DNA from: Sedimentisphaerales bacterium
GTDB lineage: Bacteria > Planctomycetota > Phycisphaerae > Sedimentisphaerales > Anaerobacaceae
Direction: 5' to 3'
Length of the DNA: 63,363 bases
Assembly (NCBI GenBank): GCA_016934255.1
Contig: JAFGTG010000481.1
Span: 1-63,363, forward strand
The notes under the pieces were generated by a model. It saw only the letters and a list, made by a program, of their open reading frames with translations, searched no databases and was not told the origin of the DNA. Both the position numbers and the translations under genes were made by a program. How positions within the stretch are numbered: position 1 is the stretch's first letter; each line of letters opens with the position of its first letter. Below, one piece after another: positions 36,425 through 44,842 of the stretch.

Positions 36425-36685
36425 TTACTGCTCGACTTGCTCAATGGTTTCCAGCAGTTTCGCATGCTGAGCTAATTGTGGCATCGTATCAAGAAAAGGA
36501 TCGGGTACAACAGCACTCAATAGACCATCCCCGGAGAGCAAGATTCGTGGTTCGAGCCTTTCCAGAAGTGGAGGACGATGTGTTTTTGATTCAGTACTCG
36601 AAGAAATCTTCCAGCCCTTCGTGTATTCAAATCTTCTCAACACCCTGTCTCCACTGAACGAACGTGAAACCCCCTCAAGCACCAA
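36425..36685 (-). CDS. LEPR-XLL N-terminal region of the giant protein, cut off by TAA
   Basis: An 86-residue frame containing RPPLLERLEPRILLSGDGLL, a textbook LEPR-XLL motif. That short N-terminal domain is found on very large surface or secreted proteins of Planctomycetota and some Gammaproteobacteria and is presumed to act in export or sorting. The frame ends with TAA at 36425-36427 and is exactly in register with the giant ORF 22 codons further on; the intervening codons (PDTKLKINRQIGPSCPDATD) are open. It is best read as the true 5' end of the giant gene. The start is unclear (TTG at 36685 or GTG at 36682), with an in-frame stop just upstream and no good ribosome binding site. Confidence 0.75.
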   Translation of the reverse strand: MVLEGVSRSFSGDRVLRRFEYTKGWKISSSTESKTHRPPLLERLEPRILLSGDGLLSAVVPDPFLDTMPQLAQHAKLLETIEQVEQ

Positions 36686-37454
36686 AAAGCATTAAGTAAT
36701 GGTGCAAGGACACATATCGAAGCTCAAGTAAATGATCTCCTCCTGAGCGTAACTATTATTATAGGACTACACCAGATATTGTCAAGCAGAAATCAAAATG
36801 AATCATCTGAATAAAGAACTTGGTCATTATAGCGAAGGACCAACCCAAACGCCGAAGCGCGCAACAGGCGCGCCACAAGTAGCTTCGGTTCGGCTTCGGC
36901 TCGCCTTCGGCCAGCATCACAAGTCCAATAATGTCAATCATTAATCATTTACCTACAAACACTTGCAAATGGGGTTACAGTACTTGTTGACCGATGCCCC
37001 TCAAGCTTTTCAGTCAGAGACAAACAGGCTACAGAATCCGACTCAAACAGGCAACCATATTCATCCGTGGCGACATTAACTATTTCTCATAGAGGAATTT
37101 ATGGGGAATACATTTTTGCACCCCACGTGGATTAAGATGAACAAATGGTAATCGGTATCGAGAGCGGCGGTCAGTTTCGTCCTCAACTGGAAATGGTTCA
37201 GGCGTCAACGCTTGGTCTTTCTTGACGATTTCACGGAGCGTCAACTCAAACTTAAGTTTGCTCGTTGATAGAAGAGCGGCTTACTTGGCCGGTACGAGCC
37301 GTTCCGTCCGGAGGGGGTGAGGCAAGGCCTCACTTCCTACTGGGATTTTGGCCTTGAATTGTGCACACTATATCTATATATCCTTCATTCATTAGTATTG
37401 CTCTATATCTATCAATCCCATATTATGAAATCGCATCTCGGACGTTACATCTTA
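36686..37454. other. Gene-poor gap between the giant gene and the secreted-protein operon
   Basis: Apart from the direct repeat at 36837-37000 I see no convincing gene in this 770-base gap. Around 37010-37260 there are short protein-like fragments, for example YRIRLKQATIFIRGDINYFS on the plus strand (reminiscent of a DDE transposase strand) and KFELTLREIVKKDQAL on the minus strand, but each is cut by stops. They may be relics of an insertion. The segment 37350-37440 is AT-rich. Confidence 0.35.
36837..37000 (+). repeat. Direct repeat copy 1 with degenerate recombination core
   Basis: About 155 bases starting GGACCAACCCAAACGCCGAA are shared with 50768-50930 in the same orientation, with a few substitutions and about 11 extra bases in a TTCGGC run. 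The copy contains a GC-rich hairpin (GCCGAAGC...GCTTCGGC). It ends in GGGGTTACAGTACTTGTTGA (36971-36990), a degenerate form of the core GGGGTtacAGTCC-TTGTT-GGACTattACCCC seen intact in copy 2. Confidence 0.75.
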
Positions 37455-38882
37455 TTAACCGCTCCCTGCCCTGAGGATAGTCGAAGGTTGCTGGAAATAG
37501 CGATGAGCCTCTGATACAGCATTTGTTATGTTGATATTCGTTTGTTGCAGGTATCTCTGCACGCGGTTCCGAACGGCATCCCGATGGTTGAAGTATTCCG
37601 AGTAAGCTTGAGACCTGGTTTCGGTGCCACCGATGTCTGCACGATACTCTCGCTGAAAGTCCTCCTGGCTCATGGCGAAGTGATTAAGGATATCGAGTAG
37701 TGCGAACGGAAACATGCTTGAAGTAAGTGTGCCTGCAGATTCCTTTTGTCGCCCCTCGGGTGTACTTGCATAGGTCTCCAGTTGCACGGCCAGCCGGTGT
37801 ACGGCGCCGCCCAGCCCCCGCCTGAGTCGGTTCTCCCACATCGCCTGCGAACTGCGGAAAACCATGTCCAGGGCATTGTTCGGGTCATTGTTTGAATGTT
37901 GCCAGAATAATTGGTGGAATGCAAGCGACGTTGATTCGCTAAAGAGCAAGTAGTAACGGGGAATATCGAGCCACTTGTAACGTCGAATGGCGTATTCCCC
38001 ACCTGGCGTCGGCGGAGGCGTCGGTGGCGTAGTACGTGTTTCGGTGTGTGGAACGTTGTAGAGGTCTGGAGCCAATACGGACCAACTCTCAAGAAGATAA
38101 CGTTCATTGGTTCGGTTGAGAAACCGAATCACCTCTCGTGCGCCGGCGGGATTACGCGTGAGACCGAAGAATGTCCCCAGTCCTTCCTCAAAAGCCAGGG
38201 CCCGCCCCCCTAAAAGCTCTGATTCCCAATGACTGCCGTCCCCGCCGTACGTAATCGTAATAGAGGGCCACTTGGTCTTCTCCCCGACGAACTGTGTGTG
38301 GTTCGTCTCATGAACGACTGTGGTCTCCCAGGCAAGCCAGCCACCTGCCTCATGTCTTTGGATATAAACGCTCGCGAGTTCGCCAAGCCCCGTCTGTCCC
38401 TGGTAGCGGCCTCCACCGGTGTTCCACACCCAAGCGGAGGGCCAGACGCCGCGCGTGCCATCAATGTCATCCGTTGTGAACATGCCCATGTACCCGTTAG
38501 GATCGGGGGTAATGCCTGTCCTATCGTCAATGAGAAAATAGTCGATATTGACTCTCCCGCCGGATATCTGCAACACCCGGTTCACGAGTTGACGCATCGC
38601 CGCTCCGGTCTGAAGCTCGCGGTAGGTGCGACGTATCTGTGGCGGGGCGATCCGATTAAACACCGCCTGGTTGGCTGCAGTGATCTCGATGGAGCGATAA
38701 CTGGTTGGCATATCTGTTGTAGTACCGCTACCGGCGCCGAAATTCGATGTAATCGTCGCCGACGGAGCGACGCAATAAAAACGGATCGTTTGGGCATACA
38801 GGCCAGGGGCTTGCCCCACAATGACAAACCCGAATGACAACATGAATAGTCTTGTTAAGTGGTTGATAACAGATCTTTTCAT
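37455..38882 (-). CDS. Exported probable HExxH metalloprotease
   Basis: A 475-residue protein with an N-terminal signal peptide (LFMLSFGFVIVGQAPGLYAQ). It carries HETNH at residues 191-195, the zinc-binding HExxH, and FEEGLGTFFG at 231-240, whose Glu could be the third ligand about 40 residues on, as in gluzincin peptidases. No named peptidase family is obvious. A Pro/Thr-rich linker (TRTTPPTPPPTPGG) divides it into two parts. A site GGAAGG lies 15 bases upstream of the ATG. It is the last gene of the seven-gene leftward operon, 28 bases after the 658-residue paralog, and could process the other exported proteins of the operon. Confidence 0.7.
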   Translation of the reverse strand: MKRSVINHLTRLFMLSFGFVIVGQAPGLYAQTIRFYCVAPSATITSNFGAGSGTTTDMPTSYRSIEITAANQAVFNRIAPPQIRRTYRELQTGAAMRQLVNRVLQISGGRVNIDYFLIDDRTGITPDPNGYMGMFTTDDIDGTRGVWPSAWVWNTGGGRYQGQTGLGELASVYIQRHEAGGWLAWETTVVHETNHTQFVGEKTKWPSITITYGGDGSHWESELLGGRALAFEEGLGTFFGLTRNPAGAREVIRFLNRTNERYLLESWSVLAPDLYNVPHTETRTTPPTPPPTPGGEYAIRRYKWLDIPRYYLLFSESTSLAFHQLFWQHSNNDPNNALDMVFRSSQAMWENRLRRGLGGAVHRLAVQLETYASTPEGRQKESAGTLTSSMFPFALLDILNHFAMSQEDFQREYRADIGGTETRSQAYSEYFNHRDAVRNRVQRYLQQTNINITNAVSEAHRYFQQPSTILRAGSG

Positions 38883-38910
38883 GACTAATATCCTTCCTGA
38901 TAATCAAATC

Positions 38911-40887
38911 TTAGCTTCCCGGGATTTCGTCCACAAAGAGGATCGAATCGCTGGTTTTGGTTCGGTTCAGTTTTGCCGACGGCTTATTTCTGATCATCCA
39001 CGTAACCTCATATTCATACTCGAGCTGTCCCGCGGGCAAAATAACGTCGACCGTATCAGAAAATTTATTCTGCGACGGCCGAAGGAGTACGCGTTTCACC
39101 TGCTCAACACCAGCCAGGTCATAGTAAATCCGCACATCAACAGCCCGAACGCCGGCGTCTTGCAGAGTCAATGGGTCCGCTTCGACCATGACGGCCTGTT
39201 TCAGGTAGGGAGGGGCCAGGTTAATCGCACCGGCATTGCTGTCAACCCAAGGCTGCTCGACCGTACCTCCCCCGAAAAAGCTCCATACGGTCTTGTATCG
39301 ATAGTCTAACCACCGACGCCGATCCTGATCGCCTTTCCACCCGTAGAGAAGTGAGAACCGATTGCCTTCGCTATTGAAACTGTCGCGCTTAATATTAACC
39401 TCTTCGTTTGTTATATCTCGGTTCTCATGGACTTTTTGCAAAAGGACATTCACGAAGTTCACATAGTTCCCGAAATCGTCCGCATTGAGCCCATCAACCA
39501 TGACGGCGATCTCTCGCTGGCGATAGAGTGGATCATCCAGGTTGACTTGCCGGAAGACCGTATCGTCATTGCGATGCTCTCGGAGATCGCCAATGTTCTC
39601 ATCAAAGCGAAGTGTAAGCTTGTCGGTGGTGTATTTATTAAGATCGATCCGGAACGTCCCACGCTGGCGTACGCGTTTTATTTCGTACGCCGCGACCACC
39701 GCAATCGAAGGGACCGTCACTTCGTCGCTTCGCCGTCGGGAGGCTTCCGCCGCAGCCCTCGGCTCCCTTCGCGGCGGCTGTATCGTTCCCCTGCGGGATG
39801 CGGGGACACGAGACCCCTCGCTCTCTGCGGAGGATCGCGATGCACTGGTCGGGGTTCCGGATTCACGTCCTGTACTGGTCGTTGTACGAGCCGTCTCCTC
39901 TCGGCGCAGTCGATCCCTTTCGGCTCTCGCTTCTTTTCGGCTATTGGTCAAGAGTGTGCTGGCCTTGTCCAGAAGACTCCGCCCACCGCCCGTGGCGCTT
40001 GTAACCGAAGCAATAGAGGGCCCGCCGGCGCTGCCCATGGGACTGAACATCATCTCGGTGATCTTGTTATAAGCCGTTGTTATGAGCTTCTCAAGGTCTT
40101 CATCGTCACCAACTTGTTCGAGTCGGATGGCGCCTGTTCGTCGCAGATCATCAAAGGCGCCTTTGATCTCGGCGGACAGATACGTACTGGCGATGCCAAC
40201 TCCGAAGGCCTGATGCTGATAGATCTGATCGAAATTGGCCACGATGAGAGCCCTGTGCGGCGACAGGTAACCGTCAATCTCCATTTCGAAGCTGAAGCTG
40301 ATATCTGGCGTGGGGGTATTAAACGATTCCCAGAGGATTTTCGCACCTTCTTTGGTCAGATGGATGGAGATCGCCGCCTTTTCACCATCCAGAATCGGTG
40401 CGTTGCCAATTCCCACAACTTTGTTGGTCAGCTTTCCGTCGGCATCTGTGAACGACGATATGATCCCGAATTTGCCGGATTTGTAGATGACAGGGCCTTC
40501 AATGCGCGCTCCCGGCTTGACCCTCTGCAACTCCCTCTGGGCTTCACTGAGCTGTTCCGGACTGACGCCAAGCATAACAAGCGCGTGAACAATTCCGCCC
40601 CCCGATCCTTCCCGGGCCTCCGGTTCGCCCACGCCCGGCTGTACGTTTTGCACATAACGCAAAAAGGAAAACTGGGGTTTTCCATTCGCGTGAGTGGCTA
40701 AACTGACTTTGTCGGAAACATAATAATAGACGTTTTGATCCCCAATACCGGGAAAGAGCGTCAGTTCCCCCGCTTTCACCGGTTTGTCGATCACCACCTG
40801 AACTGCACGGACAGGCATCGCTGCAGCTAATAAGAAGAGCAGCGTTCCTAAAGTGACTACAATTTTTTCTCTGCCCATGGTTTTCAT
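38911..40887 (-). CDS. Exported protein of an unnamed paralog family (member 1)
   Basis: A 658-residue protein with a signal peptide (VVTLGTLLFLLAAAMPVRAV). The N-terminal module reads NVYYYVSDKVSLATHANGKP then QFSFLRYVQN, followed by a helix-strand segment, a typical APILDGEKAAISIHLTKEGA and TPDISFSFEMEIDG. A Ser/Arg-rich low-complexity linker (about 310-385) precedes a C-terminal beta module with INLAPPYLKQAV, GVRAVDVRIYYD and a closing strand ILFVDEIPG. The same landmarks recur in the next three genes upstream. I do not recognise the family and no catalytic motif is visible; beta-rich structure and signal peptides suggest an extracellular or periplasmic assembly. The ATG at 40887 touches AAGGA; the ATG three codons later may be the real start. 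Confidence 0.65.
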   Translation of the reverse strand: MKTMGREKIVVTLGTLLFLLAAAMPVRAVQVVIDKPVKAGELTLFPGIGDQNVYYYVSDKVSLATHANGKPQFSFLRYVQNVQPGVGEPEAREGSGGGIVHALVMLGVSPEQLSEAQRELQRVKPGARIEGPVIYKSGKFGIISSFTDADGKLTNKVVGIGNAPILDGEKAAISIHLTKEGAKILWESFNTPTPDISFSFEMEIDGYLSPHRALIVANFDQIYQHQAFGVGIASTYLSAEIKGAFDDLRRTGAIRLEQVGDDEDLEKLITTAYNKITEMMFSPMGSAGGPSIASVTSATGGGRSLLDKASTLLTNSRKEARAERDRLRREETARTTTSTGRESGTPTSASRSSAESEGSRVPASRRGTIQPPRREPRAAAEASRRRSDEVTVPSIAVVAAYEIKRVRQRGTFRIDLNKYTTDKLTLRFDENIGDLREHRNDDTVFRQVNLDDPLYRQREIAVMVDGLNADDFGNYVNFVNVLLQKVHENRDITNEEVNIKRDSFNSEGNRFSLLYGWKGDQDRRRWLDYRYKTVWSFFGGGTVEQPWVDSNAGAINLAPPYLKQAVMVEADPLTLQDAGVRAVDVRIYYDLAGVEQVKRVLLRPSQNKFSDTVDVILPAGQLEYEYEVTWMIRNKPSAKLNRTKTSDSILFVDEIPGS

Positions 40888-40901
40888 TCCTTTCTCAATT
40901 A

Positions 40902-42824
40902 CTAAATACCACTAAATAAATCATCGAGGACCTTTTCATTTTTGCTATTGGTCAGTGTTTCCGCCGCCTTTTCGGCCTCTTTATGGGTGTCGGAGTCATC
41001 CTCAAGCAGATCCTCGGGGATCATTGCATAGATGTAGTCGTCGCCGACCTGGGCAGCCCAGGGCAAAACCAGCTTGCCCTGCCTCTTATGGTTTACGATC
41101 AACCGATAGGCATAGCCCTTAGCCTCTCTGTCCATAAAGAGCTTTTTTGTAACAAGCGGTTGCTTACCGGCCACGGAGAGGTTGACGTTGGCCTCCATTT
41201 CTCGACCGAGTTTCGGATAGTGAATCTGGGCTGTAATCCTTGTGATCTCACTATCCTCCATCTCGTCCAAATCACCCTCCAGCTCTATCGTGTGCGCGGC
41301 AACCGGCGGGGTGAGGGTCACCCCTTCCCATGTTCCGCGTTGCCAGGCCGGATTTGTCGGGTAAGTTCCGCCACCTCGCAGGCTCCACCGAACCTGATAC
41401 TCGTACAGATCCGGATTCGTATCCTCGCCGCGGGCATAGGTAACACTTCGCGAAATACCGTTATTCGTCACGTAATGAGCATCAAAAACGACGGAATCCT
41501 CGAACGGATTGCCGCTGCTGCGTTGTTTTCGCACATTGGCCTCAACGAGATTTATCGCCTCATCGAAAATTTCCTTCGCATCGAGATCAAGAACGAATCT
41601 GACGTCTCGATGCGTGAAAAAAGGATCATTCAGGTTCACGGCTGTTACGCATTTCGGATTGTCACGCACTCCATCGTACCATGTCTTGAGATTGCCGACG
41701 ATCTGGTAGGGCCACCGTATGCTCATTCGATAGTTAAGGTTAACGATTTTATTCTTCTGAGCAAATGATCTCTTGAACGAACTCTGCCTGTATTTGTAGC
41801 TATTGCCATAACGGATGTTCGGTGACTTGTCTTTCTCGTCATCGCTTGGTTGAGGTGGAACGCCCCCATCCGGATTGACCGGCTCGGCCATGGAATCAAG
41901 GAAATACTGGAAGAATGCCTCGCGAATCTTGGCGACACGCTCATCAGAAACTGTTTCCTCAAAATCAATTTTGACGATCTCTTTTTCTGTTAGGAAGTCA
42001 TAATGCTCCCTCATCTCGTTATACGAATACGAATAAGTGGGACGCGTACTCCCGAAAATCCACCATCCCGTCCTGCGTGTTCCCGATTTCCATCTTTTAT
42101 AGTCTGCCTCCAGCTTATCAGACTCCGTACTAAGTTTATCCCAGTGGAAGGTGATGGTGCCCTTGGCCGCCGGAACGAGAGTCTCGTAGCCAAAATTGAG
42201 CGCAAGGGATACATCGGTGATGGAGCTGGCCTCTTCGAAGGTCGATGCCAGAAGCTGGGCGCCTTCCTTGGTGAGTCGTGACGCGGCGGCGACCTTACCA
42301 CCGGGAAACAATGGCGCCTTGCCCGAGGTGACCAAACTGTTGGTCATCGTATCATCGGATAAGGTCCCCGAGACGATTTGAAAGGAACCGCTCTCACCGT
42401 CATCCGGAAGCATTGGAACGGCTCCTTCCAGCGTTGCATCGTTGAAGTCCGATTCCAGTTTGGCTTTGAGTTCAGCCTCCTGCTCGGGAGTCAGACCCCA
42501 TTCCATGAGAAAGTGCATCAGCGCCCCGGTAGCCCCGCCGCGTTCCTCCGTCGTGAACTTGACAAAAAGAAACTGTGGCGTGCCATCCTCAGTTTGGGCA
42601 CACCTGAGATTAACCGGTAAGTAGTAGTATTTGCGAGTTGGCCTACCTTGCGAACCCGCCGCTCCGAGGAGATTCACTTGCGTGCCGTCCGAGAGGACGA
42701 CCGTGATGCGATTCTCCTCGTCAAGAACGAGCGCTCTCGCCGGTGGTGTAATCCCGAGAAATAACCCCACCACACACATCGCGGAAACGATCGAAATCCA
42801 TGACTTACTTCTTTGCGCGTCCAT
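40902..42824 (-). CDS. Exported protein of the unnamed paralog family (member 2)
   Basis: A 640-residue protein with a signal peptide (IVSAMCVVGLFLGITPPARA). It follows the family plan: TRKYYYLPVNLRCAQTEDGT then PQFLFVKF, KAPLFPGGKVAAASRLTKEG, a middle region with YSYNEMREHYDFLTEKEIVK, and the C-terminal beta module with VTLTPPVAAHTIELEGDL and DDYIYAMIPED. The start at 42824 has AAGGAGGC at proper distance; the ATG two codons earlier is too close to that site. It lies 14 bases upstream of member 1. A 250-base gap with a dispersed palindromic repeat separates it from member 3, so a second promoter or a transcript-processing site may lie there. Confidence 0.65.
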   Translation of the reverse strand: MDAQRSKSWISIVSAMCVVGLFLGITPPARALVLDEENRITVVLSDGTQVNLLGAAGSQGRPTRKYYYLPVNLRCAQTEDGTPQFLFVKFTTEERGGATGALMHFLMEWGLTPEQEAELKAKLESDFNDATLEGAVPMLPDDGESGSFQIVSGTLSDDTMTNSLVTSGKAPLFPGGKVAAASRLTKEGAQLLASTFEEASSITDVSLALNFGYETLVPAAKGTITFHWDKLSTESDKLEADYKRWKSGTRRTGWWIFGSTRPTYSYSYNEMREHYDFLTEKEIVKIDFEETVSDERVAKIREAFFQYFLDSMAEPVNPDGGVPPQPSDDEKDKSPNIRYGNSYKYRQSSFKRSFAQKNKIVNLNYRMSIRWPYQIVGNLKTWYDGVRDNPKCVTAVNLNDPFFTHRDVRFVLDLDAKEIFDEAINLVEANVRKQRSSGNPFEDSVVFDAHYVTNNGISRSVTYARGEDTNPDLYEYQVRWSLRGGGTYPTNPAWQRGTWEGVTLTPPVAAHTIELEGDLDEMEDSEITRITAQIHYPKLGREMEANVNLSVAGKQPLVTKKLFMDREAKGYAYRLIVNHKRQGKLVLPWAAQVGDDYIYAMIPEDLLEDDSDTHKEAEKAAETLTNSKNEKVLDDLFSGI

Positions 42825-42890
42825 AATCATGCCTCCTTTATACGGGTTAATTGGATTAGTGGTCTGTCATGACAAAAATTACGAGAATAT

Positions 42891-42973
42891 CATTGCGAGC
42901 GAAGCGAAGCAATCTCAAACCTTTACGTTCCCCAAACAGTTGAGATTGCTTCGTCGCTTCGCTCCTCGCAATG
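42891..42973. repeat. Dispersed palindromic repeat
   Basis: Arms CATTGCGAGCGAAGCGAAGC (42891-42910, continuing AATCTCAA) and TTGAGATTGCTTCGTCGCTT (42940 onwards, ending CTCGCAATG) pair imperfectly around a 21-base loop. This sequence type is a widespread short palindromic repeat of many bacterial genomes and would fold as a hairpin in the transcript between members 2 and 3. Confidence 0.75.
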
Positions 42974-43081
42974 ACAAGCTCCCTATTTAAGATTTGGCGG
43001 AGTACTAATGATCGTTCCATTGTTTTTCGCATTCTTTAGCTTACTTCGTTTTGCCTGACCGCTCCTTTATGATAGGCGGTT

Positions 43082-44842
43082 CTATCCCTCGGGCATCTCA
43101 TCAATGAATATCAAACCTGTTGAATCCTTTCCCTCCTTTGTGATGCGATTGCCTCCCTGTAGAATCCAGGTCGTCGTAAAATGATAATCGTAATGTCCCG
43201 CCGGCAGTGTTATCTGGACATTTTTTTCCTCTAAGGGCTGGCCCGGCCTGTAAACGATACGCGGCTTTTTGATCTCGCCAAAGAACGGGTATCCAATCTC
43301 AACGATCACGGCCCGGACGCCCTTGGCTTTCAACACCTCGGGATCACCCTCGAGTTGCACGATACTCTTTTCGTAGGGCGCAAACAGGTTTATCATCGGC
43401 GCATCGGTTTCGGTCCATTCCGTCTGATAGCCGCCCCCGCCTCGGAAGCTCCAGGTCGTTTTGTATAGATACTTGAGCCACGCAAGCCTTTCGGCTGGAG
43501 TGTCTGAGCGTCCCTTCCATCCGTATTTCATCTTGAAGAGCTTGTCTTTTTTGTCGAAATCGTCCCGGCCAATCACAATCTCATCGATAGTGTTTGAACC
43601 ATCCTGGACCTTTTCTATCTTGACCGTGACATTGTTAATATACGTAGCGAAATCTTCGAGCAGCGCGCCGTCCACTTTCACCTCGATATCTCGCTGGAGG
43701 TACGTGGGATCATCAAGGTTTACCGGTTTAAAGTATTTCTCGTTCGAGCCGTATTTCTCATAAAAATCGCCGATGTTAAACGTGATAAACGAGTGGCGGT
43801 CCACCGATGATCGGTGATTAAAATTGAGAACGCTCGTTCCGGAGGACTGCATTTCCTTGAGCTGAAATCCCGCGTATAATCCGAAGCCAAGGGTTTTTCG
43901 CGACGAAAGAGGCCCGCTTTTCTGGTTCACAAGAACATCCATGGCATCAGCGAGATCCCCGCGTTTATCAGACGGAACGCGATCCGGCTCGACCGGGCGA
44001 AACATCAATTCCAGAAGTTTGGCATAGACATTGTTTAGAAGCGCCTCCATCGAGGCATCATTCCCCCTCGAAATCAAACGTATCGCGTTATTTCGAAACA
44101 GTTCGTCGAACATGATCCCGACGTCAGCACTGATTACGTAAAGGCTGCCCCCGGCTTCGAAACTCTTGGATTTGCGTACCTCCGACCAGTCGATGTAAAG
44201 TTCGGCGTCATACGCTTCGGAAAGACCGTGGAATTTCATTTCGAACATGATCGAGATGTCCGGAGTGGCCATCTTGAAGCTTTCCATTAGGAGCATCGTC
44301 CTTTCCCTGTCGAGATGAAAAGAAAGCGCGATTTTGTTTCCCTCGATAACGGGCGCCTTGCCCGTGGAGAGGACTTTTCGTTCCTTTTCTCCACTGTCGG
44401 GATTGAGAATTGAGGAGACCAGGATGTATTGCCCGTCGTCGAAGACAATGGGCCCGCGAAGGATAAGATCATCGTTTCTGAACTTCTCCCGAAGCGCCTG
44501 CTCGGCCGCCTTTGCGACATTCTCCGGCGTCTCGTAGAGCACGAGAAAATGAAGCACGCCGCCACCGGCCGCTGTGGTGATGGCGGCAGCGCTTTCGGCC
44601 CCAGTCTCATTCGGCAAATTCATGACATATCGGATAAAAGAGAACTCCGGATTGCCTTGCTCATTCGTGCTCAATCGTGCGGCGTTCGGGATGTAAACGT
44701 ATTCATTCGCATCCGTGACGAGGGGAAAGCACCAAAGGCCTTCCACCCTTACGCCACGGTCCAGGAGCAGTTGTTGGCCGGAGGTCGCGAGCGGAAACAC
44801 AAGGCTGACTGAGCCGACAAGAAACGCTAACCATTTGTTCAT
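43082..44842 (-). CDS. Exported protein of the unnamed paralog family (member 3)
   Basis: A 586-residue protein with a signal peptide (WLAFLVGSVSLVFPLATSGQ). Landmarks of the family: ANEYVYIPNAARLSTNEQGN then PEFSFIRYV, APVIEGNKIALSFHLDRERT, ATPDISIMFEMKFHG, INLFAPYEKSIVQLEGDPE, KGVRAVIVEIGYPF and the closing GLIFIDEMPEG. It is shorter than members 1 and 2 because the low-complexity linker is nearly absent, so it may be closest to the core fold. The start has a strong GGAGGTG site and its ATGA overlaps the stop of member 4, indicating translational coupling. Function unknown. Confidence 0.65.
   Translation of the reverse strand: MNKWLAFLVGSVSLVFPLATSGQQLLLDRGVRVEGLWCFPLVTDANEYVYIPNAARLSTNEQGNPEFSFIRYVMNLPNETGAESAAAITTAAGGGVLHFLVLYETPENVAKAAEQALREKFRNDDLILRGPIVFDDGQYILVSSILNPDSGEKERKVLSTGKAPVIEGNKIALSFHLDRERTMLLMESFKMATPDISIMFEMKFHGLSEAYDAELYIDWSEVRKSKSFEAGGSLYVISADVGIMFDELFRNNAIRLISRGNDASMEALLNNVYAKLLELMFRPVEPDRVPSDKRGDLADAMDVLVNQKSGPLSSRKTLGFGLYAGFQLKEMQSSGTSVLNFNHRSSVDRHSFITFNIGDFYEKYGSNEKYFKPVNLDDPTYLQRDIEVKVDGALLEDFATYINNVTVKIEKVQDGSNTIDEIVIGRDDFDKKDKLFKMKYGWKGRSDTPAERLAWLKYLYKTTWSFRGGGGYQTEWTETDAPMINLFAPYEKSIVQLEGDPEVLKAKGVRAVIVEIGYPFFGEIKKPRIVYRPGQPLEEKNVQITLPAGHYDYHFTTTWILQGGNRITKEGKDSTGLIFIDEMPEG

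Noticed and set aside
36837-37000. Integron attC site
   Set aside because: The repeat has a hairpin and lies at module ends, but the paired R/L boxes of attC are not identifiable and the modules are far larger than integron cassettes.
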